A stretch of 50,057 nt of DNA, taken from positions 1 through 50,057 of the forward strand of contig PAQX01000066.1 of the NCBI GenBank assembly GCA_002709835.1, in the 5' to 3' direction. This DNA comes from Deltaproteobacteria bacterium (lineage in GTDB: Bacteria > Myxococcota_A > UBA9160 > UBA4427). Position numbers and translations under genes: made by a program. The notes beneath the pieces are model-generated. The model ran no database searches. It was given only the letters and a program-made list of their open reading frames with translations, and was not told the origin of the DNA. Shown here in pieces: positions 7,698-16,228 of the stretch (positions are counted from its first letter, which is position 1; each line of letters begins with the position of its first letter).

Positions 7698-8651
7698 TCA
7701 GACTGCGAACTTCTCTCCGGACCACTCCTCGCTGAGGGCCCAGAGCCGATCCGCCTGATCCTCGTCGAGTGCGTAGGAGCAGACACCGAGGGATTCGCCG
7801 GGGGTGTCGATCGTCGGTGCGACGCCGCAATCCTCGCAGTAGACGCCGCCCTGTCCGTCGAGCTCGGGGCTCGTGGCGGCCCAGACCGTCGTTGCGGCCC
7901 CCGCCTCGACCGATTTGAACTTCATCGGCTCGCTCTGCGGTCGCATCGCCATCAGATGTTTCACGTCGTCGCCTTCCATGTGGCGGGCGAGCTCCGTGTG
8001 GATCGCGCCGGGATGGACCGCGTAGCTCCGGACGCCGCGATCCTTGTAGCGCTTGTCGAGGCCCACGCTGAAGAGGACGTTCGCGGTCTTTGCCTGTCCG
8101 TAGGCCACGAATTTGTCGTACTCGTCTCGCTCGAAGAAGGGGTCGTCGAAGCGAAGCGGAGACATGCGGTGGCCGCCGCTCGATAGGTTCACGATTCGCG
8201 CCGGGCTGCCCGCGATCACGTTCTCGATCAGTCGCGCGGTCAGTACGAAGTGGCCGAGGTGGTTGGTGCCGAGCTGGGTGTCGAGACCTTCCTTCGTTCG
8301 ACCGAGGGGGCACATCATTACGCCCGCGTTGTTGATCAGCCGGTCGATCTTCGGGAAGCGCGCCGCGATGTCATCGGCGCCGCGGCGAACCGAGTCGAGG
8401 TCGAAGAGGTCGAGGAGCGCGAGCTCGATGTCGGCGCCAGGGACGCGCTCGCGGATCGTTTCGGCCGCGGCCTTGCCCTTGGCTTCGTCGCGGACGACGG
8501 AGACGATCTTCGCACCGCGGAGGGCGAGGACGCGTGCGGCCTCGACGCCGAGGCCGGCGGATCCCCCGGTCAGGACGATCGTCTTGCCCGAGAGGTCGAT
8601 TGCGCCGGCGGCTTCCTCGGCGGTCGTGTCGGCGTTGAAGGCGTTGGCCAT
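7698..8651 (-). CDS. SDR oxidoreductase, retinol-dehydrogenase/WWOX-like
   Basis: A 317-residue short-chain dehydrogenase. The Rossmann motif TGGSAGLG is near residue 28, with NNAGVM near 108, the catalytic Ser in NLSSGGHR and the YGQAK (YxxxK) pair. The residues after the active site (RFDDPFFERDEYDKF) and the C-terminal extension beyond residue 250 match the retinol-dehydrogenase-like group rather than FabG. The expected reaction is NAD(P)-dependent oxidoreduction of a hydrophobic alcohol, substrate unknown. It lies 2 bases upstream of the SelW-type gene on the same strand, so a shared transcript is likely. Confidence 0.9.
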   Translation of the reverse strand: MANAFNADTTAEEAAGAIDLSGKTIVLTGGSAGLGVEAARVLALRGAKIVSVVRDEAKGKAAAETIRERVPGADIELALLDLFDLDSVRRGADDIAARFPKIDRLINNAGVMMCPLGRTKEGLDTQLGTNHLGHFVLTARLIENVIAGSPARIVNLSSGGHRMSPLRFDDPFFERDEYDKFVAYGQAKTANVLFSVGLDKRYKDRGVRSYAVHPGAIHTELARHMEGDDVKHLMAMRPQSEPMKFKSVEAGAATTVWAATSPELDGQGGVYCEDCGVAPTIDTPGESLGVCSYALDEDQADRLWALSEEWSGEKFAV

Positions 8652-8774
8652 GGTCGGAACTCCTCGGACGGATCGGGTGGGCGAGTAAAGCCGTGTGCGG
8701 CGAACCGCGAGGATAGGGACTCCCCCCGGAAGAGGCTCGGGCGTTGATCGCCATCGCGCGCGAGCCTGCCGCGT

Positions 8775-9812
8775 TCAGGATGCGGATCCGACGTCGGGCA
8801 GTTCGCTCGCGGCGATCTCGGAAAAGGCGATCCGTCGGCGGTTCCACGTGTAGGTGAGCGCGACGCCGGCAGTCGTCTCGATCAGCGCCGGGTAGGAGTA
8901 CTCCCCGGGCGCCGTCTCGATGTCGAGCCGTCCAGGCCAGGTCTCGCCGCCGTCGCTCGAGACCAGGAGGGAGAGCGGCGTGCGTTCCGACCAGTTGCCC
9001 GGGACCGGATTGCAGGCGAGGACCACGCGTCCGTCCGGGAGCCGGACCGCGTCGATTCCGCTGTTGTTGTTGGGAATCGGGAGGGCACGGGGCCGCGTCC
9101 AGCTTAGTCCCCCATCGGCGGAGTCTGCGCGGTGGATGAAGCCGTCGGTGCTCCGGAAGAGCGCGTGGACGGCATCGGCGCCGGACGTCCAGAGAGTCGG
9201 CTGGATCAGGCCCTTGCCTCCGAATCGGAAGTGGTCGATCACGACGTCGCGCGTCGCTCGCCAGTCGTGCACGCCGTCCGGGCTTCGATCGAAGAACGCA
9301 TCCCAGCGTCGCCACCGTTCGCGACTCGCCCCCGCGATCCATTCACCGGAGGCAAGGCGGATCGGCTTGCAGCGCACCGCGCCTCGCCCGCCCCGATCGC
9401 CGGACACGAGCGGGGACGGTGTGGACCAGGTCGCCCCGCCGTCCCGGGAAAACTGTGCCCAGGTCTCCCAGTGTCGGATCCGCGCGCCGACCTTGAAGTG
9501 GAGAACGAGTTCACGCCCTTCAGCGTCGAGCGCGAAGAGGACCGGATTCCAATGGGCGACGGGGCCGGTGTCCGCGAGGACGCGCGGCGCGCTCCATCCT
9601 CCATCGGCGTTTCGCGCTGCGCACCAGATCGCGACGTCTTCGGCGCTCTCGCGGGTGCCGGCGAACCAGGCGACGAGGAAACCGCCATCGGGCACGCGAA
9701 CGACGGTCGAAGCATGGCATTGCGCGAAGGGGCGCACGTCCTGAAAGGCGTGTTCCGTGAGGAGCGGGTCGTCGCTGCTGCGGGCGGGCATCTTCATCGT
9801 TCGACCGGCCAC
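8775..9812 (-). CDS. Sialidase-like (BNR/Asp-box) protein
   Basis: A 345-residue six-bladed beta-propeller protein. Three Asp-box motifs are visible: SRDGGATWS, SADGGLSWT and SSDGGETW. The N-terminal segment carries a conserved Arg-containing strand and FAGTRESAEDVAIW, as in the exo-alpha-sialidase/BNR_2 family. No signal peptide is apparent, which is unusual for a secreted glycosidase and suggests a cytoplasmic enzyme or a non-sialidase member of the fold. There are no other sialic-acid genes nearby. The start at 9812 leaves the first motif intact; MKMPARSS a few codons later is an alternative. Confidence 0.85.
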   Translation of the reverse strand: MAGRTMKMPARSSDDPLLTEHAFQDVRPFAQCHASTVVRVPDGGFLVAWFAGTRESAEDVAIWCAARNADGGWSAPRVLADTGPVAHWNPVLFALDAEGRELVLHFKVGARIRHWETWAQFSRDGGATWSTPSPLVSGDRGGRGAVRCKPIRLASGEWIAGASRERWRRWDAFFDRSPDGVHDWRATRDVVIDHFRFGGKGLIQPTLWTSGADAVHALFRSTDGFIHRADSADGGLSWTRPRALPIPNNNSGIDAVRLPDGRVVLACNPVPGNWSERTPLSLLVSSDGGETWPGRLDIETAPGEYSYPALIETTAGVALTYTWNRRRIAFSEIAASELPDVGSAS

Positions 9813-10018
9813 CTCGAGGAAGGCGCTCGCGAGCGTGTGCGGGGTGTCCTCCCGAGTGGGTCGTCGGGGGAAAACACCATTCTGGGCAAAAGATGACGAA
9901 GCCTAGCCGCTCCACTTGGGTGCAGGCCATGTGCGGACGATAGGCAAGGCGACGTGGCGCCCGCCGCGAATCGTCATCCATACGGGACGTCCGCTGCCGT
10001 CCTCGTCAGGAGCTCCGC

Positions 10019-10651
10019 ATGATCAAGACCGGTAGTGACGTCCTCTTCCACGAGCCGACCTGCGCGACGCGTCGCCTTCGACGATCGGTCGTCGTCGACG
10101 CCTCGGACGAGACGTTCGCGATTCAGTTCGTCGCCGAGCCCTTCGCTTTCGAGGAGGACCAGGAGGTCCTCATGTACTTCAACGGCGCGCGCGAGTTCTT
10201 GCAGCAGGTGGTGCGGGTCATCGAGGTCGTGCAGCCCGACGAAGGCTCGGGCCAACCGATCACCTTCACGCTCGCGCCCGTCGGCGACCCGATCTCCGCC
10301 GAGAGCCGCCAGCACTATCGCGTGAGCACGATCAGCGCGGACCTCGAGGCATGCGTCGGGGAAGAAGAGAATCTTCAGGTCCAGGATCTCTCGTCCACGG
10401 GTTTTGCAGTGCTCGCGTCGACGCCGTACTCGCTCGGCCAGACGCTGCAGGTCTCGATCGTGCACGAGGGCGAGCAGTGGCCCGGGATCGTTTCGGTGCA
10501 GAGCATGCGCGAGTTCGGCCGCGGCCGGACCCGCTACGGGATGCGTGCGATCGAAGGCGATCCGCACAACGCGGAATTCCTTCAGGTCCTCCAGCGCCTC
10601 TCGCTCGCGGTTCAGCGCGAGCAGCTCCAGCGGAGCGGCGGCGCGCTCTGA
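10019..10651 (+). CDS. PilZ-domain protein, probable cyclic-di-GMP effector
   Basis: 210 residues. The C-terminal half has the c-di-GMP binding signature: RQHYR (RxxxR, 97-101) followed by DLSSTG (DxSxxG, 123-128). The N-terminal half (about 10-90) is a small beta-rich domain of the YcgR/PilZN type. Such two-domain proteins couple c-di-GMP to motility, adhesion or exopolysaccharide output, but no target is encoded nearby. ATG 10019 is preceded by CAGGAG. It is divergent from the sialidase-like gene over a 206-base gap. Confidence 0.88.
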   Translation: MIKTGSDVLFHEPTCATRRLRRSVVVDASDETFAIQFVAEPFAFEEDQEVLMYFNGAREFLQQVVRVIEVVQPDEGSGQPITFTLAPVGDPISAESRQHYRVSTISADLEACVGEEENLQVQDLSSTGFAVLASTPYSLGQTLQVSIVHEGEQWPGIVSVQSMREFGRGRTRYGMRAIEGDPHNAEFLQVLQRLSLAVQREQLQRSGGAL

Positions 10652-10789
10652 AACCACGCTCCGGCTCACGCGTTGTTCGGGATGGCGCGATCGCCGAGGC
10701 GATCTGCGGCGATCCCGTGTGATACGGACCGGTTCGAGAGGCTCCCCCCCTCGCGGATCGGTCTGATCTCGTTTCGGCTCCGCCTTCGG

Positions 10790-11314
10790 TCAGCGCCGCG
10801 GTGGGCCGATCGAAGCGAGCAGGCGCTGGATCACGTCGGTTCCGTCGCGACGGCCTGAGAGGTGATCTTCCGGGATCTCCCACCAAGCCTCCTGCGGGAC
10901 CGGGATCGTCCACTCGCCGATCGCCGTCCGGTCGGCGATTCGCCACGCGTCCGCTCTTTTCTCGAATCGGTCGACGTATCGGAAGCCCGTCGCGACGCTC
11001 ATGAACGGGCGGGGGTCGTCGCTTCGGTGGAGCGAAACGCCGTAGGTCTCACACGCGGCGACGCCTTCCTCGCCGAACTCGATCAGCACGTTCCCGACCA
11101 GGTGCATGGTCCAACGGTAGCGCGCGGTCAGCCCGTCAACCCAGGTGACGAACTCGTCCACGGTTCCGTCGAAGCTGCCGTGGTGGTCCCGCGCGTCTTC
11201 GTGGTAGCAGCTGCGGACGAGCGCGAAGTCGCGTCGGTCGATGCCCCGGCAGTAGCGGAGGACGACCTCTTTGATCTCCTGCTTGTCGAGGAGCGCCTGG
11301 AGTCGCGGTTCCAT
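10790..11314 (-). CDS. SnoaL-like/NTF2-fold protein
   Basis: A 174-residue member of the SnoaL_4/NTF2-like family, cone-shaped small proteins that include dehydratases, isomerases and ring-hydroxylase subunits. The N-terminal helix LLDKQEIKEVVLRYCRGIDRRD and the following CYHEDARDHHGSF pair with a late strand WRIADRT, the usual family pattern. An Asp-His-His cluster near residue 41 lines the expected cavity. The substrate is unknown; other SnoaL genes in this window (29688, 44908, 45520) suggest an expanded family serving oxidative degradation. Confidence 0.85.
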   Translation of the reverse strand: MEPRLQALLDKQEIKEVVLRYCRGIDRRDFALVRSCYHEDARDHHGSFDGTVDEFVTWVDGLTARYRWTMHLVGNVLIEFGEEGVAACETYGVSLHRSDDPRPFMSVATGFRYVDRFEKRADAWRIADRTAIGEWTIPVPQEAWWEIPEDHLSGRRDGTDVIQRLLASIGPPRR

Positions 11315-11373
11315 GGAGCGAGACTAGCAGCCTCCTTGCCAGAACGAGCGGAGGGCTAGGCGCTGCCCTCGAC

Positions 11374-12126
11374 CTACGCGGACGACGGATCGATCCCGAG
11401 GAAAATTCGGGGATACGCGTCGCGCATGAAGAAGGCGCGCCACCAGCAGGCCGCCGTGGCGAAGGTCGTGCAGGCGATAATGCTCCCTCCGAGAGGCGCC
11501 ATGATCGGCAGCCCGGCGGCGCGGATCGTGATCATCGCGGCGGCGCCGACGACGCTCAGTATGCTCGCGAGTCCCCAGAGCAGGAAACGGTGCGTCGTCT
11601 CGGGGTTCGAGAGTCCGAGTGCGGCGCACTTCTTCATCTTTCCGTAGTAGGCGATCGACTCGAGCCCGTTCCAGAGGCACGAAGCCAGGGCCGCCGTGAC
11701 GAGGGGGAGCGTCCAGGGCTGGATGCCCGCAACCATCGTTTCTCGCGTGGGAGCGAAAGCGACGACCCACGCGGCGCCGAGTCCGCCGACGGCCCCCGTC
11801 ACGCCGATCGCGATGGAGAGGAGCGGGGCCCATCGCCTGCCCGCGCGGAAGACGACGTAGGGGAAGCGAGCCAGCGCGGAAATCCCGACGACCATGCCGA
11901 TCGAGCCCATCGCATAGAGGAGCAAACCCTCGTTCGTCATGATCATCGCCGGCGCACGGCTCGCGCTGGCGAGGGGGAAGCCGACGCAGAAGAGCCCGCC
12001 GAAGGCAATCGCGAGGAGGCGTTCGGGGGCCGCACGACTGTGCCGTGCGAGCGCGAAGAGTCGTGCCGTCACGCCCCAGCCGACGAGAATGGAGAGGAGT
12101 GCGGAGATGCCTGCAAAGCGCGCCAT
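11374..12126 (-). CDS. Hypothetical seven-helix integral membrane protein
   Basis: 250 residues with seven strongly hydrophobic segments, roughly 5-27, 38-55, 66-88, 98-124, 135-160, 178-204 and 208-232. Short charged loops lie between them (for example GRRW, YYGKMKKC). No motif is recognised. ATG 12126 is chosen because the frame upstream is antisense to the luciferase-like gene and loses membrane character. It is divergent from that gene with a 180-base gap. Transport or sensing is possible but not shown. Confidence 0.75.
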   Translation of the reverse strand: MARFAGISALLSILVGWGVTARLFALARHSRAAPERLLAIAFGGLFCVGFPLASASRAPAMIMTNEGLLLYAMGSIGMVVGISALARFPYVVFRAGRRWAPLLSIAIGVTGAVGGLGAAWVVAFAPTRETMVAGIQPWTLPLVTAALASCLWNGLESIAYYGKMKKCAALGLSNPETTHRFLLWGLASILSVVGAAAMITIRAAGLPIMAPLGGSIIACTTFATAACWWRAFFMRDAYPRIFLGIDPSSA

Positions 12127-12306
12127 TGCGATTCTTATCGTGCGAAGCGTCTCTCGAGTCGAGGCGGGGAAGGGGGCAGTTGCCGGCGACCCGCGCGGTC
12201 CCCCGCGGCTGATTCGCGGGGCTATGATTGGCGGCGCGCGTCGCGAGGGTGACTCGATCCGCCCCGCGTCCCGCCTCGACCCCGGAACCCTCCACAGGAG
12301 CCCCAC

Positions 12307-13338
12307 GTGAGCGCGAGCAAAGATCTTCGATACGGCGTCCAGTTCGGATACTGGCAGGCCCAGCCCCACCCCAACTTCGTCGAGATCGGACAGGCGGCCG
12401 AAGCGCTCGGCTTCCACTCTGCATGGAGTGCCGAGGCCTGGGGATCCGACGCCTTTTCTCCGCTGGTCTGGCTCGCCGCGCACACGACGAAGCTCCATCT
12501 CGCGACGGGCATCGTGCAGATCTCCGCGCGGACGCCGGCCTCGACCGCGATGCATGCGCTCACCCTCGACCATCTGTCGAAGGGGCGAATGATTCTCGGG
12601 CTCGGCGTCTCGGGACCGCAGGTGGTCGAGGGCTGGTACGGAAGGCCGTTCTCCAAGCCGATCTCCCGGACCCGCGAGTACATCGACATCATCCGTCAGG
12701 TCATGCGCCGCGAAGCGCCCGTGACCAACGACGGTCCGCACTACCCGTTGCCCTACACGGGCGAGGGGGCCTGGGGGATGGGTAAACCGCTCAAGCCGAT
12801 CACGCATCCGCTCCGTGCGGACATGCCGATCTATCTCGGCGCCGAAGGGCCGAAGAACGTCGCCCTCGCGGCGGAGAAGTGCGACGGCTGGATGCCGCTC
12901 TGGTACTCGCCCTACCGCGAAGAGGTCTACGCGGACTCGCTCACGGAAGCCTCGGAAGACTTCGACATCGTCCAGGGCGTGTCGGTCAACGTGACCGATG
13001 ACCTCGAGGCGGCCTACGATGCTGCGCGCCCCGGAATCGGCTTCTACGTGGGCGGGATGGGCGCGAAGGACCGCAACTTCCACAAGGAGCTCATGGCGCG
13101 TATGGGGTATCCCGACGAGGCCGATGCGATCCAGGAGAACTTCCTCGCGGGTCGTCGGGCCGAGGCGATCGCCGCAGTGCCGAACGGATTCATCGACGAG
13201 GTGATGTTGATCGGACCGCGAGAGCGGATCCGGGATCGGCTCCAGGCATGGAAGGAGAGCCGCGTGACGACGATGCTTCTTCAAGCGCGGGACCCGGAGC
13301 ACCTCAAGGAGATCTCGGACGTCCTTCTCGGCGCCTGA
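12307..13338 (+). CDS. Luciferase-like monooxygenase, F420-type
   Basis: A 343-residue TIM-barrel flavin or deazaflavin enzyme. Landmarks are YGVQFGYWQAQP, the strand-helix HSAWSAEAWGSDAF, LATGIVQISARTP, GRMILGLGVSGPQVVEGWYG, and IYLGAEGPKNVALAAEKCDGW. These match the bacterial LLM class whose actinobacterial members use coenzyme F420. It starts at GTG with AGGAG 8 bases upstream. It is followed after 38 bases by a second LLM gene, probably in the same transcript. An inverted repeat, CCCCGCG (12201-12207) / CGCGGGG (12215-12221), lies upstream. Substrate unknown. Confidence 0.88.
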   Translation: MSASKDLRYGVQFGYWQAQPHPNFVEIGQAAEALGFHSAWSAEAWGSDAFSPLVWLAAHTTKLHLATGIVQISARTPASTAMHALTLDHLSKGRMILGLGVSGPQVVEGWYGRPFSKPISRTREYIDIIRQVMRREAPVTNDGPHYPLPYTGEGAWGMGKPLKPITHPLRADMPIYLGAEGPKNVALAAEKCDGWMPLWYSPYREEVYADSLTEASEDFDIVQGVSVNVTDDLEAAYDAARPGIGFYVGGMGAKDRNFHKELMARMGYPDEADAIQENFLAGRRAEAIAAVPNGFIDEVMLIGPRERIRDRLQAWKESRVTTMLLQARDPEHLKEISDVLLGA

Positions 13339-13376
13339 CAATCGACCTCGATCGGTTCGATCAAGGAGACATCAAA

Positions 13377-14243
13377 ATGGACTACGGCTATTTCGGATTC
13401 AACCATGGAGCGCTCCACGACGCCGACTCGATCACCCGGGTGGTCGTCGCCGCCGAGGAGCTCGGATACGAGTCGATCTGGACCGGCGAACACGTCGTGC
13501 TCGTCGACCCGCACGAAGCGCCTTCTCCGGTTCCGCCGGAGACCAACTTCGTCGACACGATCGCGAGCCTCGCTTTCGCGGCGGCGAAGACCGAACGGAT
13601 CAAGCTCGGCTCTGGCATCATCCTGCTGCCTCAGCGCAATCCCGTCGTCCTCGCAAAGGAGCTGGCTGGCGTCGACGTCCTCTCGAAGGGACGCCTCCTC
13701 TTCGGCGTCGGCGTCGGTTACGTCCCGCGTGAGTTCGAGACGATGGGCATCCCGTACGAGGAACGCGGCGCGCGGATGACCGAGCACATCGAGGCGATCC
13801 GGGAGCTCTGGACCGCGGACAAACCGAGCTTCGACGGTCAGTTCACGCAGTTCTCGGGCATCCAGTCCAACCCGCGCCCGATCCAGGACCCGCATCCGCC
13901 GATCCTCGTCGGGGGCATGTCGGGGCCGGCTCTCCGCCGCGCGGTCGCCCAGGGTGATGGCTGGTACGGCTTCTTCATGGATGTCGACGCGACCGCCGCC
14001 GCGATCAAGGGGCTCGAGGATGCAGCCAAGTCCACCGAGCGACGCGAGGGCCTCGATCGTCTCACCGTCAGCGTTACCCCTCCCGGCCCGGTCGATGCAG
14101 ATACGGCGAAGCGATACGAGGATCTCGGCGTCGACCGACTCATCCTCATGCGGGGCTTCGCCGACATGAGCGCGAGCGGAGGCGACGCCGTCGACGGAAT
14201 CGTCGACTTTCTCGAGGATCAGGCGAAGCTGATCGGCGGCTGA
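13377..14243 (+). CDS. Luciferase-like monooxygenase
   Basis: 288 residues of the LLM fold: YFGFNHGAL, SIWTGEHVVL, IKLGSGIILLPQRNP, GRLLFGVGVGYVPREFE and PPILVGGMSGPALRRA. The IILLPQRNP and GVGVG elements are typical of F420-dependent oxidoreductases of the TIGR03619 type. ATG 13377 is preceded by AAGGAG; earlier in-frame sequence is not protein-like. It is likely co-transcribed with the upstream LLM, suggesting sequential or two-component chemistry on one substrate. A long hairpin follows before the next gene. Confidence 0.9.
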   Translation: MDYGYFGFNHGALHDADSITRVVVAAEELGYESIWTGEHVVLVDPHEAPSPVPPETNFVDTIASLAFAAAKTERIKLGSGIILLPQRNPVVLAKELAGVDVLSKGRLLFGVGVGYVPREFETMGIPYEERGARMTEHIEAIRELWTADKPSFDGQFTQFSGIQSNPRPIQDPHPPILVGGMSGPALRRAVAQGDGWYGFFMDVDATAAAIKGLEDAAKSTERREGLDRLTVSVTPPGPVDADTAKRYEDLGVDRLILMRGFADMSASGGDAVDGIVDFLEDQAKLIGG

Positions 14244-14289
14244 CCGGGAATCCATCCATGCGACGAGTAGGCCCAACCCTTCATCTTTC

Positions 14290-14338
14290 GGGTTCGCTAT
14301 CGGTTGATCGGCAGATCAGCCGATAAGTCTTCGAACCC
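14290..14338 (+). promoter_or_regulatory. Long two-tier hairpin abutting a ribosome binding site
   Basis: The inner stem TATCGGTTGATC (14298-14309) / GATCAGCCGATA (14314-14325) pairs over 12 bp with one G-U wobble and a GGCA loop. The outer stem is GGGTTCG (14290-14296) / CGAACCC (14332-14338). The 3' arm ends immediately before the GGAGG (14339-14343) serving the gene at 14356. It could attenuate, terminate the LLM transcript, or control access to that ribosome binding site. No T run follows. Confidence 0.6.
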
Positions 14339-14355
14339 GGAGGTCTTCGCTCGCC

Positions 14356-16131
14356 ATGGGTGCGATCCTGATTACGTTGAACGTGAGCGTGCTGACCGCG
14401 CTCGCGCTGCTGGGTTGGCAGTGGCCGCCCGCGCTCTTTGCCTACCTGATCGTGGGGCCGCTCTCGGTCCTGTCGATCTGGAGCGTTTCTGCCGGCGACG
14501 TCTCCGCGCGCACGATCTTCGTGACGACCGCAGCGGTGTCGATCGGGGGGCTCGCGGCGCTCGGCTACTACTGGCCTTCCGCCTGGTATGGCTTCTTCCT
14601 GATCGCGCCCTTCGTCGCGCTCGGCATTGCCGACATGACCCAGACGAAGCGCGCGATTCGCCGAAACTTCCCGGTGATCGGACACGCCCGCTATCTCCTC
14701 GAGGGCATCCGGCCGGAGATCCATCAGTACTTCGTCGAAGGCGATCACGCGGGCACGCCGTTCAACCGCGAGGACCGCTCGATCATCTATCAGCGCTCCA
14801 AGGGCGAACTCGACACGCTGCCCTTTGGCACTCAGCTCGACGTCTACGAGCCGGGATACGAGTGGATCAACCACTCGATGGCCCCCGTCCATCCGCAGAA
14901 GATCGAGCCGCGGGTCGTGATCGGCGAAGGGCGCTGTGAGCAGCCCTACTCGGCTTCGATCTTCAACATCTCGGCGATGAGCTTCGGTTCCCTCTCGGGC
15001 AGCGCCATCGAAGCGCTCAACAACGGCGCGCGCGAGGGCGGCTTTGCGCACAACACCGGCGAGGGCTCGATCAGCCCCCACCACCTCCAGGGCGGGGATC
15101 TCATCTGGCAGATTGGGACGGGCTATTTCGGCTGCCGGAGTGAGGAGGGCGGCTTCGATCCCGACCAGTTCGAGGAGAACGCGCGGCGCGACGAAGTCAA
15201 GATGATCGAGATCAAGGTCTCCCAGGGCGCCAAACCCGGTCACGGTGGCATCCTGCCCGCCGCCAAGATCACGCCCGAGGTCTCGGCGATTCGCGGCGTT
15301 CCGATGGGGGCGGACGTGATCTCGCCCCCTGCCCATTCCGCCTTCTCGACGCCGAAGGAGATGCTCGCCTTCGTGACGCGCCTGCGCGAGCTCTCGGGTG
15401 GCAAGCCCGTCGGCTTCAAGATCTGCGTCGGCAAGCGCCGTGAGTTCCTGGCCGTGTGTCGGGCGATGCTCGATACGGGCATGGTGCCGGACTTCATCAC
15501 CGTCGATGGGGGCGAGGGCGGGACGGGCGCGGCCCCCTTCGAGTTCTCGAACCGACTCGGCTGTCCCCTGGTCGAGGGCTTGACCTTCGTCCATAACGCC
15601 CTCGTCGGGATCGGCCTTCGAGAACAGGTCAAGATCATCGCAACGGGCAAGGTTGCCAGCGGCTTCGGCATCGTCCGACTCCTCGCTCTCGGTGCGGACC
15701 TCTGTTATGCGGCGCGCGCGATGATGATGTCGATGGGCTGCATCCAGGCTCGCAAGTGCAACAGCAACGAGTGCCCGGTCGGGATCGCGACTCAGAAGAA
15801 GTCGCTGACGAAGGGCCTCGTAGTCATCGAGAAGTCGGCGCGGGTCGCCCGTTATCACGAAGAGACGATCGACGCAGCGGTCCATCTGATGGCAGCGGCG
15901 GGGATCGCCGACCCCGACGAGCTCCGCCCGTGGCACATCATGCGGCGGACGTCGGAGACCGAGACCTGCCACTACGGGGAGCTCATCGAGTTCCTGGAGC
16001 CCGGCGCTCTGCTTCAGGACGATCTGCCGAAGAGCTTCGCGCGCGCCTGGGAAGCGAGCTCGGCGGATACGTTCATGCACGTGGAAGACGTCTCGGCGGG
16101 ATCCGAGGCCAGGCCAGCACGTTCGTCATAG
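14356..16131 (+). CDS. FMN-binding glutamate-synthase-domain protein, membrane anchored
   Basis: 591 residues. Residues 1-95 contain three hydrophobic segments, a membrane anchor. The rest is the FMN-binding TIM barrel of glutamate synthase: NISAMSFGSLSG, NTGEGSISPHH, QGAKPGHGG, DGGEGGTGAAP and the iron-sulfur motif with Cys462, Cys468 and Cys473 (CIQARKCNSNEC), which binds a 3Fe-4S cluster in GltS. The glutaminase domain and central domain of true glutamate synthase are absent. Stand-alone members of this family are uncharacterised oxidoreductases, probably flavin and Fe-S electron-transfer enzymes. Translation may be governed by the adjoining hairpin. Confidence 0.9.
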   Translation: MGAILITLNVSVLTALALLGWQWPPALFAYLIVGPLSVLSIWSVSAGDVSARTIFVTTAAVSIGGLAALGYYWPSAWYGFFLIAPFVALGIADMTQTKRAIRRNFPVIGHARYLLEGIRPEIHQYFVEGDHAGTPFNREDRSIIYQRSKGELDTLPFGTQLDVYEPGYEWINHSMAPVHPQKIEPRVVIGEGRCEQPYSASIFNISAMSFGSLSGSAIEALNNGAREGGFAHNTGEGSISPHHLQGGDLIWQIGTGYFGCRSEEGGFDPDQFEENARRDEVKMIEIKVSQGAKPGHGGILPAAKITPEVSAIRGVPMGADVISPPAHSAFSTPKEMLAFVTRLRELSGGKPVGFKICVGKRREFLAVCRAMLDTGMVPDFITVDGGEGGTGAAPFEFSNRLGCPLVEGLTFVHNALVGIGLREQVKIIATGKVASGFGIVRLLALGADLCYAARAMMMSMGCIQARKCNSNECPVGIATQKKSLTKGLVVIEKSARVARYHEETIDAAVHLMAAAGIADPDELRPWHIMRRTSETETCHYGELIEFLEPGALLQDDLPKSFARAWEASSADTFMHVEDVSAGSEARPARSS

Positions 16132-16170
16132 CTTCGAAGCAGCGGCCTCAGGGTCGGTTACTGGAACGAA

Positions 16171-16207
16171 AAATGCCGGCGAGTCGCTTTCGCGACCGCC
16201 GGCGTTC
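16171..16207 (-). terminator. Intrinsic terminator for the minus-strand gene
   Basis: GCCGGCG and GTCGC pair with GCGAC and CGCCGGC around a TTTC loop, with one bulged A. Read on the minus strand, the stem is followed by ATTTTTCG, a proper T tract, 22 bases after the stop of the gene at 16229. It also sits 40 bases after the stop of the plus-strand glutamate-synthase-like gene and may act in both directions. Confidence 0.8.
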
Positions 16208-16228
16208 GTCGTTTCCAGGGACCGGGCG

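Noticed and set aside
10689..10704. GATCGCC/GGCGATC inverted repeat as terminator after PilZ gene
   Set aside because: Two-base loop, no T tract, and GATCGCC-like words are common in this GC-rich DNA.
12127..13341. Upstream 405 codons in frame with the 7-TM gene
   Set aside because: They run antisense to the LLM at 12307 and lack coding character; the real start is ATG 12126.
14290..14338. tRNA-like reading of the GGGTTCG...CGAACCC hairpin
   Set aside because: No acceptor, anticodon or T-arm layout fits; it is a single extended hairpin.
14281..16080. 599-codon minus-strand frame opposite the GltS-like gene
   Set aside because: Arg/Asp/His-rich shadow with no motif.
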